DNA from: Mastigias papua
Lineage: Eukaryota > Cnidaria > Scyphozoa > Rhizostomeae > Mastigiidae
NCBI GenBank assembly: GCA_964019165.1
Contig: OZ025274.1
Span: 12,820,407-12,884,406 of the forward strand
Direction: 5' to 3'
DNA: 64,000 nucleotides
Shown: one piece after another, positions 1 to 27,254 of the stretch
Position numbering within the stretch: position 1 is the stretch's first letter
How the letters are laid out: every line of letters starts with the position of its first letter
Translations under genes and position numbers: made by a program
Notes under the pieces: generated by a model
The model's input: only the letters and a program-made list of their open reading frames with translations
Databases searched by the model: none
Told to the model about the DNA's origin: nothing

Positions 1-605
1 GCTGCTCTGTATAACAAAGATGACATGGCATTAGGCAAAGCACAAAATATCTGAGAATTGTCCGATAACACATATCTTTCCTGCAGCACAATGTAAAGAA
101 GCAGAGTCAAAACCTCCTATTGTTAGTGATAACTCCTAGTTCTGTTGCAAAATTAGTCGAAAATCTTTTTTGTCGAAAATTGGGCGTAAAAACATCTTGT
201 CTTTCTTGTTGCAGGTGTAAGATTGGGCATAGAATTCGATAAGAAGAAAGTAATGAGAAAGCTTCACGTTTTTATATTCAATATATGTTTTCTACTGATG
301 GCGAGCATAGTAAAGAAATGAAATGTCGTAACCGATTCTCTCTTGGCCAATTTACATCAACGCAAATTACGGAATATGTACAGTTATCCATAAATAAGTA
401 AAACGTTCTAGCTTTAAAGCGATTCTAAAAAGAATCAACAACTAGAATGTTTCTTCATTTACTGAGACACACTAGCTTTTAAGGGTTGAAGCTCGTCAAT
501 CATTGTACATCATGAAGAAAGAACCAAAGGGTAATATTTCTAAGGGGACCTAGCACCAGACCTAGTTCTAAAAGTCTCATATTTTTGGACCTCTTTTGAC
601 TACAT
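1..605. other. No feature recognised
   Basis: AT-rich DNA without coding signals, RNA genes or clear repeats. Confidence 0.5.
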
Positions 606-610
606 TTAGT

Positions 611-914
611 GCTATAGTTTTTTTTTTTTTTTTTTTTTTTTATCATATAAAAACAAGTTCTTAAAAAGAAAAATAAAAATACATTTTCTTGTGAACACTC
701 GCAGTGAGGAAAGACATGGTGTCACCGAGTCCTCACTACAAGTGCCACTTACAATTTCATTTTTTATTTACAAAGTACAAAGTAGGTATTCATGCTGAGG
801 TCAATGGCAGTCACACGCACACGACAACGCGTGTTCCAAAATATCAAACATTAAAAATAGAACATGCTGTCTGAAGGAAAAAATTTTTTTTTTTTTTTTT
901 TTTTTGCTATAGTT
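611..914 (-). mobile_element. Retroposed sequence with target duplication and poly(T) ends
   Basis: GCTATAGTT occurs at 611-619 and 906-914, enclosing an insert that begins with a T run (620-641) and ends with another (884-905). Read on the minus strand, the insert has a poly(A) tail next to one duplication, as left by LINE machinery. The body contains a stretch (TGAATACCTACTTTGTAC on the minus strand) resembling a LINE 3' end. Source element not identified. Confidence 0.65.
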
Positions 915-1589
915 AGTGTAAGTGTTCAGGTTCAAAACAGGGAAACATAGACACTGCCAGTTTCAACGGAAACCAGGTTCTGAACCACTTGCTCCTAGGA
1001 CTTAACACAATTGATAGGAATCTGACTTCGTAATTCTCGATTGTTTGCAGTGATAAAAGTATTGGAAATTGAAAAGTTCCTTGGGGATTTTATATTTAGT
1101 AGTTCATATTCCTTAGATTTCACATGCCTTCTACGTGTAGGTACCAGACCTAGTCTTATGTTATTCATCTGATTATCAAAAACAGAATCAGAGAAATGTG
1201 GACATTGCAACTGTAGGATCTGCAAGACTTTTATTTATGGATTAGGGTATTTATACTTTTCATATTTTTTCTTCTTCCTTTCTCTTTTTTATCTTGTAAA
1301 TAGTTGGCCTAAATTAGCTACAGTAACTACTATAAACAGCCAAATATAAATTAAAGAGTTAATGATAATAAAATAATAATAAGGCTCATACCCAAATTAC
1401 TCCATCAGATGGGAATTCAATGCCAGCTTTTCCTTCTCTATGCAGCTCATTGGTATTAATTGGGCGTACTCTGTTGATAGAACAAATGACAGTATGGGAG
1501 ATAGTGTGTCATTTTGGACAGTAGAAAAATAGGACTTTGCATACGAAGATGCTTTACATCTATAGAGATGTCTATACGTTATATGACGC
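915..1589. other. No feature recognised
   Basis: A 76-codon minus-strand frame (995-1225) has no recognisable content. AT-rich, unassigned. Confidence 0.5.
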
Positions 1590-1900
1590 TTCTAAAGGTG
1601 GATTTCCATTTGTTGCGCGTCCGAATTTTTGCGATCGACTTTCTGCGAAGGTGCTTTTTGTCGCGCGCGACTTTCTGCAATCAACTCCTGATGATGAGCA
1701 GTTGAGCTTACATTAAGGACATTTTCTTGCTCGGGAACATCTCTGTATCCTGACACTATCAACAGCTGCTCGATGTTAGCAAAACCCTTTTGCTAAGATG
1801 CGATTTTCAAAGCAAGTGGCTTCTGCACTTTCGCTCGATCGCAAAAAGTCGGATGAACTTCTAACTTTTTTGCGATCGGGGTGAAATGATGTTCAATTTG
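1590..1900. repeat. Possible degenerate MITE
   Basis: CCGAATTTTTGCGATCG (about 1620) and its near-perfect inverted partner CGATCGCAAAAAGTCGG (about 1838) flank about 200 bp. Outer borders and a target duplication are not clear. Confidence 0.35.
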
Positions 1901-2094
1901 GGGTAGAAATGAAGTTCAAAATAGCGGCTACTTTGTAGGAAAGAATAAGCCTCACCTGACAACAACTTTGATACTGTTCCAATTAGTATTGTCTGGGTCA
2001 TTCGCGGAGTTTGTGCGTGAGCCATTTTTCCTCGAAGCAGCACTTTGGTGGAGGTGAAAGTAAATTAGTGATATAGTATAAGTTAAAAATTGGT

Positions 2095-2345
2095 AAGGGA
2101 CCAGTCATTAATCTTTCCAGAGGAGGGGGTGGAAGACATCTAGGAAGGGGGACCAAAATTCTGCACACTCAGAGGGAGGGGGTGAAAAATAAAGAGCATT
2201 TTAAAAGAAGGAGTGTGGAATTTCTCCTGAAGTCGTGGAGTGGGGACCAAACTTTTTACATACATCTGATAGGGGGACGAAAATTCCATCAAACATATGA
2301 GAATGTCTTCCACCCCCTCCCACAAGTGATTAATGACCCGTCCTT
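2095..2345. mobile_element. MITE with AAGGRNCNGTCATTAATC ends
   Basis: Left end AAGGGACCAGTCATTAATC pairs with right end GATTAATGACCCGTCCTT; inner arms AGGGGGTGGAAGACAT are also inverted. About 250 bp, non-coding. End sequence resembles the element at 36197-36480. Confidence 0.7.
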
Positions 2346-2351
2346 AAAATG

Positions 2352-2735
2352 AATGTACACGTTTTTTAATGAGAAACCGGTTTATTAGAAACCTAGTACT
2401 AGACAGCCTACAATTTAAGAAACTTTTAGAACTACATGAAAAGAGTTAAGGAAGTTTAAAAATTTCCGTACAATCTTCCACAATTTCGGGAACACATTTT
2501 TTCTCAACGGATTTAGTAGTGTCCATTACAGTGCTTTATAGTTAATAAGCCTTATGGACACTACAAAAGACTCGTTTTATGTTTTCTTTTCATTTTCACT
2601 ACCATTTGTTCACTAAATTAAGAAACTTTTAAGAAAATATTGGCACTTAAATGTGACCGGAAATTTAAGAAACTTTTACTACAAGGCTTTGAGTTAGGTT
2701 TCTTATAAAAAATGCGTAATTAGGAATTTAAGCTA
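2352..2735. mobile_element. MITE with ACGNTTTTTTATAAGAAACC-like ends
   Basis: Left ACACGTTTTTTAATGAGAAACC-type end and right GGTTTCTTATAAAAAATGCG form inverted termini; the inside is rich in TTAAGAAACTTTTA repeats. Related ends recur near 5650, 32577, 33025 and 58265. Confidence 0.5.
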
Positions 2736-2745
2736 AAATAACTAA

Positions 2746-3560
2746 CATATGTCAACTTAAATAACTTAATTTTCTAAATAACTTTATTTTACTAAATAAC
2801 TATTCGTTTTTGTAAGAAACCTAAATGTCTTGGCTTTCAAATGTAGATTACTCATAGTGGTTCATTATTAAAGAATGTATACTGTGCTGGAGTTACGAAT
2901 GGACAACTCAAGCAGCCCATGATTTGTTTCATATCAGAGGTCAAAAAATTAAGTACTTGTTAAAACATCGGTTTGATGTATAAAGTTAAACAGACAGCAA
3001 GAACTAATGCTTCAAAATAAAAAAATACCATTTGACATAACAAGAAAACAAAAATATCTTATTCTCAGTCAAGCCCATAATCTAATTAACATAATCGTAT
3101 AGATTCCCCGTGTTCATCATTGCATCTCAGAGTCTACTTCTGTAACAACTTACTGATGCACAATTTCAAATATTCTTGATGAGATAGGCTTAAGACAGTT
3201 TTAGTTCTGAAATCATGAACAAAGAAAGAAAGGATCAGTACTGTACAAAAAGTGTATTCCTATACAGTTTCCAAAGCACGAAAGCAAACATGTATCCCAG
3301 ATTTATCAAGCACTCTGATGCCAATCCAGCCAGTCAGTTGGTTGGTTGTTCTTGAAATAGCCTTTAAAACTGTGCTAACCTTGTGCCATTGAACAAAACG
3401 TCACTTGAAAGCCACACAAGATTAGCTTCAATCGTATAAAATTACCCATTCAATAACGCATTGAATAGCACAAGGTCAAATCATCGACCGTCAGATGAGA
3501 ACAATTCAAACATCTCTTGTATAATGCAAATAGCAAACACCCAATCACCTTTTAAATATG
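2746..3560. other. Unassigned AT-rich DNA
   Basis: Holds a diverged copy of the CTGAAATCAT...AAGAAAG dispersed repeat near 3190-3240. Would be intron or downstream region of the putative 3923 gene; no exon was found. Confidence 0.45.
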
Positions 3561-3567
3561 ATATTTC

Positions 3568-3617
3568 TATATATATTTATATATAAATATATATATATAT
3601 ATATTTATTTATATATA
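3568..3617. repeat. Imperfect (TA)n tract
   Basis: TATATAT with scattered TTTAT; begins just after the donor of the putative exon 3619-3923. Confidence 0.85.
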
Positions 3618-3618
3618 C

Positions 3619-3923
3619 CTTGAAGCTATTGTCTTTCCGCTGCCTGGCTTTTTAGTATCAGTCTGTGTATGTGGTTTTGTATCACTAGTGTCATCTACCA
3701 GATCAAATTTTACGGTACTTTCTCCGTTCTTGTTCTCCTCGTGGGTAACGATAGAATCATCACTTCCGTCACTTTTTACAGACAAATCTGCGCCTTTCGA
3801 TGTACTTTTCACCTGTTCTGCACTTTGATTTTTTGTTGCATTCGGGATAAATTCCAGACTCCTGGTCTTCGAATCTGGCCTATCCTCTACAGACTTGTTC
3901 TTTTCCGCTTCCATAGGGCTCAT
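3619..3923 (-). CDS. Putative first coding exon of an unidentified minus-strand gene
   Basis: An open frame starts at ATG 3923 (MSPMEAEKNKS) and runs 101 codons to a good donor, CAAG|GTATAT, at 3619/3618; a stop follows within the intron. The predicted segment is hydrophilic, rich in Ser, Asp, Lys and Thr, and looks disordered, ending KKPGSGKTIASR. No family is recognisable. Support: it is the longest frame in this AT-rich stretch, its base use is less AT-rich than its surroundings, and it ends at a splice donor. Against: no downstream exon was identified between 3600 and the left edge. If real, the rest of the gene lies to the left, mostly outside the window. Confidence 0.4.
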
Positions 3924-5090
3924 TCATCCTGCTCGCAATAGCACAACGGATTCATCAAGAACTGAACTTCTACAGTATCTGGAAGATGGCCAAAATCCTA
4001 TTACTTTTACTCCAGATTAACACAAACACACTAAACTTCCACCAAAACAAACAGACGGTTATTCATTCCGTATGCAGAGACGACAAAATGTTGCAAAGCG
4101 TGGCACTAGACGGCTTTTGAGGCTAAAGCGTGAAAGTAGGCATAAATATTGCTGCAAATGTGGTGGCAGATTCAGTAATAGCTGCAATGTCGGTCGATAA
4201 ACGTAGAGGTCAATTGCAACGGCTCGTACGCCATCCTGATCTTGATTTCACTCCATTCACTGACCCTTCTTCCGTTACCATGGAGATAATCATGCGATTC
4301 TGTTTTAATTTCAATAGCCACTCTCTCACCTCATCTCAATTATTAAAAGGTCTATACAAAATCACAACTCCTGGTACAACTTCTTCGATGGACGGCAGAA
4401 GAAAACCACTTCAATTTTAGGCAATCATCGAGCACTTTCTCCAACTGAGTAAATTCTATATTACATGCCAGAAAAACTAGAGCCTTTGATAATCCGGTCT
4501 TGAATCTTCGGTTTCTGTTTGTCCGCTCTTCAAAATCATGAGAAAAAACCAGTAGTTGTAAAGGAATAAATCACCTGCGTCATGCTGTGATTTAACTGTA
4601 AAAATCATTGATGGAAAATCTATCATGAGATCACTTCAAACGCTTCCTATCAACAATGCAATTTGTATAAATACTTTTACGAAAGCATGCGCATTAACGA
4701 CGGGGGACCCTATTAATCAAAAAGAGTTAGTCATCTGACAATTAGTAAAACAAGGGCATGCAAAGGCCAAGACAACAATTGAGGAAAATAACAAAGGTGC
4801 AATGATTCCTTCAAAGCCTGGAAACCATCGAGATTTCAGGTAAACAAACAAAAATCCGTCCTACAGGCTAAACGACTCTTTTTATACGACATTTTAAGAG
4901 AATTTTTCCTTGATCGAACGCGCACAGTCGTTTTGTTTTCTACGAACTGCTTTAGAAGAGACCTACTAAAAGAAGGCCAAAAAGTGTCCAAATGTACTTG
5001 TACTACTCAAGACAAATGTTCAAATGGAAATTCGCTTGAATTGTGCTTCACCCTTGTAGCACATGCGTCATAGAGGGGGTTTCGTTTTGA
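3924..5090. other. Region upstream of the putative 3923 exon
   Basis: Possible promoter region of the minus-strand gene. A 96-codon plus frame at 4130 has no recognisable content. Confidence 0.4.
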
Positions 5091-5094
5091 TATT

Positions 5095-5305
5095 GGTACT
5101 TGTTTGTTATCCCCCCCCCCCATAACATCAAACTTGACAGGCACTCGACAGGTTTATTCTCCCAGTGTGTCAAACTTCACAGGTACTTGACTTGACAAGT
5201 ACTTGACAGTTATTCAACAGACAGGAAGTGAGGAGGTACAATCTTGAGTATTGCCTCAGATTAGTTATTTTGATGTGGGGGGGGGGGGGATAACAAACAA
5301 GTACC
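5095..5305. mobile_element. MITE with C/G homopolymer in its inverted repeats
   Basis: GGTACTTGTTTGTTATC followed by a run of C at the left is mirrored by a run of G followed by GATAACAAACAAGTACC at the right; CATCAAA / TTTGATG extend the arms. 211 bp, non-coding. Confidence 0.75.
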
Positions 5306-5379
5306 TTAATCTTTTTTCACACAACTAAGCGCCTCTTCTGCATGACTTACATAGACTCCTTGGAATAACGTACGTACAT

Positions 5380-5660
5380 CAGTGTTACTTTTGCGCAGAG
5401 TCTGTCTTTTTGTGTAACACTGCAGTTCGACACAAACTTTAATTCTTGCTAAGAAAGTCGCAAGAAAGTTTCAAAACTGAAGTCATGAAACAGCTAAGAA
5501 AGTTTAAATACTGGGCGAAAAATAAATTTTATCGTAAAAACCGTCCTTCAAGAAACTTTTAGCACTTGAGAAAGACTACCAAAAAAAAGAACTGTCAAAA
5601 GAGCTAGGCCGTGAGCTAGGCCGAGAGCTAGGCTCCTTAAACAAATAAAAACGTGCACAT
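5380..5660. repeat. Dispersed repeat of the AAGAAAGTTTNAATACTGGGC family
   Basis: CTAAGAAAGTTTAAATACTG and following bases recur in diverged form at about 6830-6890, 51330-51385 and 3190-3240. The right part ends in a motif near ACGTGCAC that recalls the ACGTTTTTTATAAGAAACC-type ends. Confidence 0.5.
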
Positions 5661-5795
5661 TTTGACCCGTATGAAATTCTTGAAGTCGACAGTCACGCCT
5701 ATCGTGATGGACTAAAGTTTACTCATGTGAAACGAGAGACGAAAAAGTTGTAAATCAAGAAAAAGTATCGATTAAGATTGTTGATTTCCAAAAAC

Positions 5796-6273
<478 letters not shown>

Positions 6274-6699
6274 GTACACTGTATTTACAACTAACATTCT
6301 AATATTCACACAAGGCTGTCTTTCAATCCATTCTTTGATTTAACTCGTATATATTTCATGTGTTACTCTATGAAGTACAAACTCTTTCTTTATGAGAATA
6401 TCAATACTCAGAATCGCCGAAATTTAAGAAAGCCTCAAGCTTCATCAAGGCTTAGATATTTTGCTTATTTGAGTTTTCTTTAGAAAACAAATTTAGTCTG
6501 AGCTGCAGTAATCTGGTTTGTGAGTCATTGCACTATTATGCGACTCAACAACTCTTCGGGGAGTGTCCGTTCCACACTTTTAATTTTAAGAATATAGTCT
6601 ATACCAGTATTAATGCTCAAAATCCTCAAAATTTAAGAATAATTTAGGAATACTCCTAGGCTCAAAATAAAAAAAGTTGAAGAATAGCAACACTCAGCG

Positions 6700-6900
6700 A
6701 AAAATTAGGCATTCTTATAAAAAAGGGTGTATCGTGCAACTTGTTTTCCTATGTTGAGTACAGATACACAAAGCACTGGAACTCAGACATTTTTTATCAA
6801 GAAGTTCTCAAAAACAAGTTTGATACGAAAACAGTGAAAAAACTAAGAAAGCTTCAATACTGGGCAAAGAACCAATCTTATACCAGAGTCCAGAAAAAGT
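6700..6900 (+). repeat. Dispersed repeat copy (AATACTGGGC family)
   Basis: Contains AAGAAAGCTTCAATACTGGG; diverged relative of the 5380 and 51240 copies. A 102-codon frame crosses it but has no recognisable homology, and the other copies lack it. Confidence 0.45.
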
Positions 6901-7799
6901 CACGGCTCCATGGCTCTGAATCGGAGGAAAATTTTGCTCTCTATGACGTATTTGAGGAAGGTTTTGAAATTTGTATCAACAATCCAGTTTCAGCAAAGTT
7001 TCTATATAACGCGACATCAACTGTGAAAGGCATAGCCCACTTACAGTAAAAGCTTCCGAGACATACCCAATGTAGAGTTAAAAAACTTTGGCTAGCTTTG
7101 ATACATAAAAGAGGAAGGTTTAAGATGAAGGTTTGGCAGTCGGAGGAAGGTTGGACATTTTTCCGGACTCTGTCTTATACGAAAAGAACTGTGTAGTTAA
7201 TTGCGCCAACGGTGGCTGAGAGTCTTTTTTACTCTTATCAAAACCTGCATTTTGACACAAAGCTCGTATATAATTCATAGGCTGTTGCCAATTGTGGCCA
7301 AAATACCACATAGGTAAGCACTAGTAAGTCTAAAAAAACGTAAACTGCTGCTTTGAGATAAACACAAAATGCGAGTATAAGAATACCACTGCATCCGATA
7401 AATAACTATGTTGATGTAATCATGTGAAATTTTCCCATTAATATTAACAAGAGCATATCTGTATAGTGATAGTATCAACAGAAACGTTCAGTCTTAATAT
7501 TAATCATGTAATGTCTTGGCAGTGCGAAAATAGCCCTAACTAATGGTCTATTCTAGAGCATGTAGCATTAAGGAAAGCTTTAGATTCAGCGGTTTCGGCG
7601 TTGGGCTTTGCAGCGAATTTAAGAAGTCTTAAGAAGTACCCACTTCGACACAAATACAATCTCGATTCTACAATAAAAAGTTAAGCATAGGGCTCAAATC
7701 TTGATTGGTCCATATGGCAGAAGATTACCCAATCGGGATCGCACTAATAGCCAATCAAGAATTAAGCCTATGCTAAAAACTTGTAGACTAAGAAAACAA
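6900..7799. other. No feature recognised
   Basis: AT-rich, with TTTAAGAAG-type decayed repeats only. Confidence 0.45.
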
Positions 7800-7930
7800 G
7801 ATTTAGGACACAATGTGGAGCGAAAGTCCGAGTAAAAAGAATGACCCGAATGGGACTCGAACCAGTGATCATCGATATTGCATGTCGATAATATCATTAT
7901 TAAGTCATTATTAAGTTCTAATTTCCTGTC
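7800..7930 (-). repeat. SINE-like fragment with pol III B box
   Basis: On the minus strand GGTTCGAGTCCC (7863-7852) matches the tRNA B box and is followed by ATTCGGGTCA. A related block GTTCGAATCCCGTTCGGGTC occurs at about 30341. No intact A box or tRNA fold. Confidence 0.4.
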
Positions 7931-7988
7931 AGGATTCTTTCGATTCTGTTTCAGTTTCATTTCAAAATTTCATTCTGCCTGAATGTGC

Positions 7989-8027
<39 letters not shown>

Positions 8028-8028
8028 G
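7989..8028. repeat. (ATA)n microsatellite
   Basis: About 13 copies of AAT. No associated element seen. Confidence 0.95.
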
Positions 8029-8202
8029 AGCAATATTTATACAGGGTAACCTCGTCAGTACTATGAGTATTGTTATCAATAAGGGCCCTGTCTGAAAATT
8101 AAAAAGAACGAAAAGTAATCCACCAATTTACAATGTAAAAATCTAAGATGTCCTTCAATACTTATTGTTAAGAAATAAAATGACTACAAAACTTGCAGAT
8201 GT

Positions 8203-8312
8203 TCTTTTAGTCGATGCTTGAAAACAACAAAGGATTCCAAGCTTCTTTTGTTGTTTTTCTTTTAGTCGATGCTTGAAAACAACAAAGGATTCCAAGCTTC
8301 CTTTGTTGTTTT
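8203..8312. repeat. 55-bp tandem duplication carrying a hairpin
   Basis: Two adjacent 55-bp copies start TCTTTTAGTCGATGCTTG. Each contains AACAACAAAGGA...TCCTTTGTTGTT-type inverted arms (a perfect stem in the second copy). Non-coding. Confidence 0.9.
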
Positions 8313-9864
8313 AATTTGGAGAAAGACGAGGACAACCGTTGCAAAACCGATTGGTGTCATAACATAGTCCGGGTTAGAGGCGTGCCAAAGGATTTTTGAA
8401 TAGGGATGTAGCAAAAGAAACTCCCCACTGGTTTTGACAAGGACCCATTATTACTGAAAAGGCCACTTTTACTGGCGAGCTAAAAGCTACTGAAGGTTTC
8501 TTCAAAAGTAGGTTGGAGGTGACACCCCACAACCCCTCTTTCCGCAAGCCCCTGGTCGGGCTATCAGCTCAGGATATCTTTAGCTTTGTTTGTAAGGTTC
8601 TGATCGTTCTTACAAGAAACAAACTAGGTTACAATCACTAACTGGGTAGCATGTACGAATAAAAGATAGGAGTCAAATCAAGGAAGTTCTAAAAGATAGA
8701 GAGTGACTTGGACAAAACTGTACTCTTCGCTTAACTCATCATGGAAAAGAAACGTCGTTTACTAGGGACATAAGAGTAGTGGTAGAGAATAAGAAAAAAC
8801 TGCGATATGCCGCACTGTATGGATTTCGAATAAGAGCTCAATAATAGTGACATGACAGTATCATGACAGCAATATATTTATTCCAAAACTGCGGTAGTTA
8901 AAAGGAGCAGATAAGGCATGGGTGTCTCAATGGTATAAAAATAACAGAATGGAGTTGTTCCTTCAACGAAAATGTTTACCTTAATGTTCTGTAACTTGGT
9001 TAAATGAAAAATGCATGTGCCATGCAAAGAAAATGGATCATGAAAGACAAGGAATCTCCAATCCAAAACTCAAATAATGATAACATTGAAAAATTTTACA
9101 ATGAAATTTTGCAAGAAAACAATAATAGGTATATCATAGGATAATTGATATGATGAGTAAGGAAAAGGCATAGATATTTTTCAGAGTTTCTCTTACAGTT
9201 TTAACATAATGTCTATTAATGTACTTCTGACCAAGACCGTTCAATTTGGTAAAACTGGGAAGATTGTGCCATTTTGTTGACAAGGATACCACATATAAAG
9301 TTCTAACACAAGATGAAGACTGCGATAGACGCAAAACTATGAAATAAGGTATGCGGCAATTGTATGTTCACAATGACATCAAATAAATGCTCGAGATTTT
9401 ACAAGATTATGAGAATAACTGACCAACAAAACTAGGGAAAACTATGCATTGAATATATATCTTAGCAGCACTTCGGCAATGCTTGCTTCTAATATGGTGA
9501 CACACCATCTATGTAAGTGGGGACTTGGCCTCAAAAGTACACGCATGCTTCAGAGAGGATTGTTAGCACAATAATTTATCTATAGATTCTGATAACGAAT
9601 AACTCCATTTCACTGGTGATGAAATGTATACTAACTGCGACTGTAACAGATCAATCCGTTGTTGAAACAAAAAAGAGATCTTGGCATAACGTAATCGTAA
9701 GATATCCTTAATACAAAGATACAAAAATTAAACTTCATATGTGAGAATGTCAGCTGATTTTATACAGCATTCGCATTCACAAAATATCCTTGCACTGTTT
9801 TATATATCACCGACAGTAAATGAAGTAAATAAAGTTTATTAGACCATACGATTTCGTGCATATA
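8313..9864. other. Septin 3' flank and 3' UTR
   Basis: A minus-strand AATAAA lies at 9840-9835, about 25 bases after the septin stop. Nothing else recognised. Confidence 0.5.
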
Positions 9865-23695
<13,831 letters not shown>

Positions 23696-25101
23696 TGTGG
23701 TACAGGCTCCCTTTTGCCAAACTCTCCCTAAGAGAGATATATTAAAAGGAAGATAATATCATCTTCCTCTAAGGCTATAGAAAGTCGTATAATGAGGTGA
23801 AAAAATATTTCAATCATTAAAAATTCTTAATTAATATAATGTAAACATATTGTTCTGTAAGACTTGAAATAATAAGAATACATGTTTATTACAAATAATA
23901 AGAATATAATATATTTAAGGACAAATGATAGTGTAAACAATGTCAATTAGTGATATGTGGATACCATCCTAATATACTACTGTTAAGCAAAAAGAGAAAA
24001 CACACAAGATATGAATTTATCATCAAGATGCTATGAAATCTTGGGGGAGATAACCAAGTACTAATAAACAGGGGGTTTAAATAAGGCCCAAGGGGCGAGG
24101 GAAAATGCCCACAAGCTGAACACCTTTGATAGTAAGTAATTGAAAGTCAACCACATCTAACATCTTTGAAAAAGTTGTGTGCAATAATAGAATAGAATGG
24201 AATAGAATAGAATAAAATAGAATAGTAGAATGCTTTTAAGTAGACCTGAGGCCTTCAAAATGACCATTACCTTACTGTGTCACTCCCAGCCACATACTTA
24301 TTTACTCCACCCTCAAAGCAGTTATTTACAGCTCTAAAAAAAGCCCATCCTTGTATGAAAAGCCTGTCAATTTCAGACAGTAGTTCAGGCATCATATCCA
24401 AGCAAGTGATCAACATCTGTTACAAATGGCTACAACCTATAACTGTTCCGCCAAAGACCAAAGCCTTAAGATCACCACACTTAAAAGTGGCTCTCAATTG
24501 ATTAATAACCTGTCATATTTCAATAGGTTTATAAGTAATCTTTCTAACATATGGTAATTTTCTCTTCCATCTCGTTCACTGACCAAACCACCTGATGGGA
24601 ATTGAAAATCCCGAATCGAAAAACAATTCGCAACAATATCGACTAGCTCAAACTGAGTGGCGGATGTCGTAATAAAAAACCACAGCTAGGCCTTGTGCTG
24701 CAGTAAACCGTTACGCTAGCTCCTTATGTGAGTGTTAACCGCGTTGCATTAGGAGCAGGTTATGGTCACAAACTTTATATCAATCTGGGCACGAGCAGGT
24801 GGGATATGTTATCAATGAAGAATCTGCAGCACTTCCACGCAAGGATAAGAGTCAAAGAAATTTAGGCTTGAGCTGTTCCTGGTCAATAAATGGCCTACGA
24901 TCATAGCTCTACAGTGACCTTTAGTAAAGGCGTGAGAAATTACGCCATTTTCACAACATGACTTACTACCAAGTTGGTCGATATAACAAAAACTCAAAAG
25001 AGAATTGACGCTGGAGAAAGTAAGTTAAATGACTTTACCTTTATATTTCCCCACTCGACTTGTTCCACTTTCGTCCTCTAGCCCACAGGAATTCTATATC
25101 C
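23696..25101. other. Septin 5' region
   Basis: Should contain the non-coding first exon and promoter. A possible donor AAAG|GTAAAG on the minus strand lies near 25040. Not resolved. Confidence 0.4.
24185..24232. repeat. (AGAAT)n microsatellite
   Basis: Imperfect pentamer run AATAGAATAG upstream of the septin start exon. Confidence 0.85.
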
Positions 25102-25107
25102 TGAAAT

Positions 25108-25525
25108 TACGGTGGCCCATACAGGTCAAACACAATACATTTATCGAAAACACAATACATTTATCGAAAACACAATACACTTATCGAAAACACAATATAC
25201 TTATCGAAAACACAATACATTTATCGAAAACACAATACACTTATCAAAAACACAATACACTTATCGAAAACACAATACACTTATCGAAAACACAATACAT
25301 TTATCGAAAACACAATACATTTATCGAAAACACAATACACTTATCGAAAACAAAATACATTTATTGAAAACACAATACACTTATCGAAAACACAATACAT
25401 TTATCGAAAACGCAATACACTTATCGAAAACGCAAAACACTTATCGAAAACACAATACACTTATCGAAAACACAATACACTTATCGAAAACACGATACAC
25501 TTATCGGAAATAAAATACAGTTTCC
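25108..25525 (+). repeat. Left terminal inverted repeat: about 20 tandem copies of a 20-bp unit
   Basis: After the terminal TACGGTGGCCCATACAGG, the unit ACACAATACAYTTATCGAAA repeats head to tail about 20 times with mostly C/T variation at one position and a few scattered changes. Six-frame reading yields long artificial frames here because the unit lacks stops. Confidence 0.95.
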
Positions 25526-26728
25526 GAAGACAGGGGGACAAAATAAGGGTGGCGGTGTGGTGAGGTTGTTCTAGAAAGACAAAATTTTAAGGTGTGACCC
25601 GCCTTTCTTTGTTGATGTTTGAAGCTGATGCAATCTTATTTAACGTGCAAAGAATGCGGAACCAGAGATATGCGATGCTGTGTTAACGGGCTGATCTAAG
25701 GAATAATGTCAGTCCTGATCTGTCTCTGAACTCTGTTTTTATAATTTTGAGTAATCCTACAGAACGTCGTGATTAGATTCGCTCAAAAATTTCTAAAACA
25801 CTATTGAATTAATCTACTGTTCTCTATTCAGAATGCGCTTATCACTAAATTGTAGAGGGGCGCTTCAGTAAAACTCAAAGGGCCTTTGTCTCCAAATTCT
25901 CAAGGGAGTTTGGTCCTCAGATCCCCAATTTTTCCTCCTCGCCCACTACACTACAGCTCACTCTACCAGTAGACACTCGGGCCCATCAAGTGGACAATAC
26001 ACTCCTATACAAATTTATTTATGTGCCGCTGCCAAATACACAACACACTTTTACACAATGCAATGCACTTGTGGAGGCACAAACAACTTTCGAAAACACA
26101 TTCTAGTTTTTGTAGAGTTGACCTGTTGAAAATTACTCGGGAAACAGGCAAGAATACATGTCTCTTCATATCACTGGAAAATCGTACAGCTATTAGCAGA
26201 CCCGCAGCCAAGGGACTTGGGGCATAAGGCTCCCAGGGCCTGTGAATTTGGCTGTGCCCCCCTTGCGAATTCAAGCTGGCTACTTGTGACGTGCACAGGC
26301 CGTGCTGTTATTTTTTTTCTATTTTGCTTAGTAGGATGTAAACGCAGTAGGAAAGCAAAGTTACAACGTAGCAACCTTGCATCATGATCGATTCCTCGGA
26401 AATGATTCACTTGTTATTATGTATTTTTCCAACAACATTTACGTAAACTAACAAGAAAAAGCATCCTACTTTATTTCTATTGGTTTATTTAGCTGACACT
26501 CTGTTTTAACGTAATTCCGGTATGTAGCTTTAACATGCAGAATTTCGAAGGATAGAGGTTAGATTGGGAATGATTAGAGCGAAGGTTTGATGAAATCACG
26601 GCTGGTTTTTTGGAGGCCATTCTGTTTCGTCATATTGTCATATTTTATCTTTTATCTTATAAATACAACTATACACATTAATTTGTTCGGGTTAAACATG
26701 GAAAAGTTGCTTTTATTCAGTAGGCTTA

Positions 26729-27212
<484 letters not shown>

Positions 27213-27254
27213 GATACAACGGCTACTTTATACAACGTAATGTGACACTACTAA

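Noticed and set aside
4130..4420. 96-aa plus-strand frame
   Set aside because: No recognisable content, no splice support.
25029..25513. Frames of 112-150 aa with HNTYRK-type repeats here and at 28966-29418
   Set aside because: The 20-bp transposon end unit lacks stops, so every frame stays open; no coding evidence.
25130..25520. CRISPR-like regular repeat
   Set aside because: Units are directly adjacent with no unique spacers, and the genome is eukaryotic.
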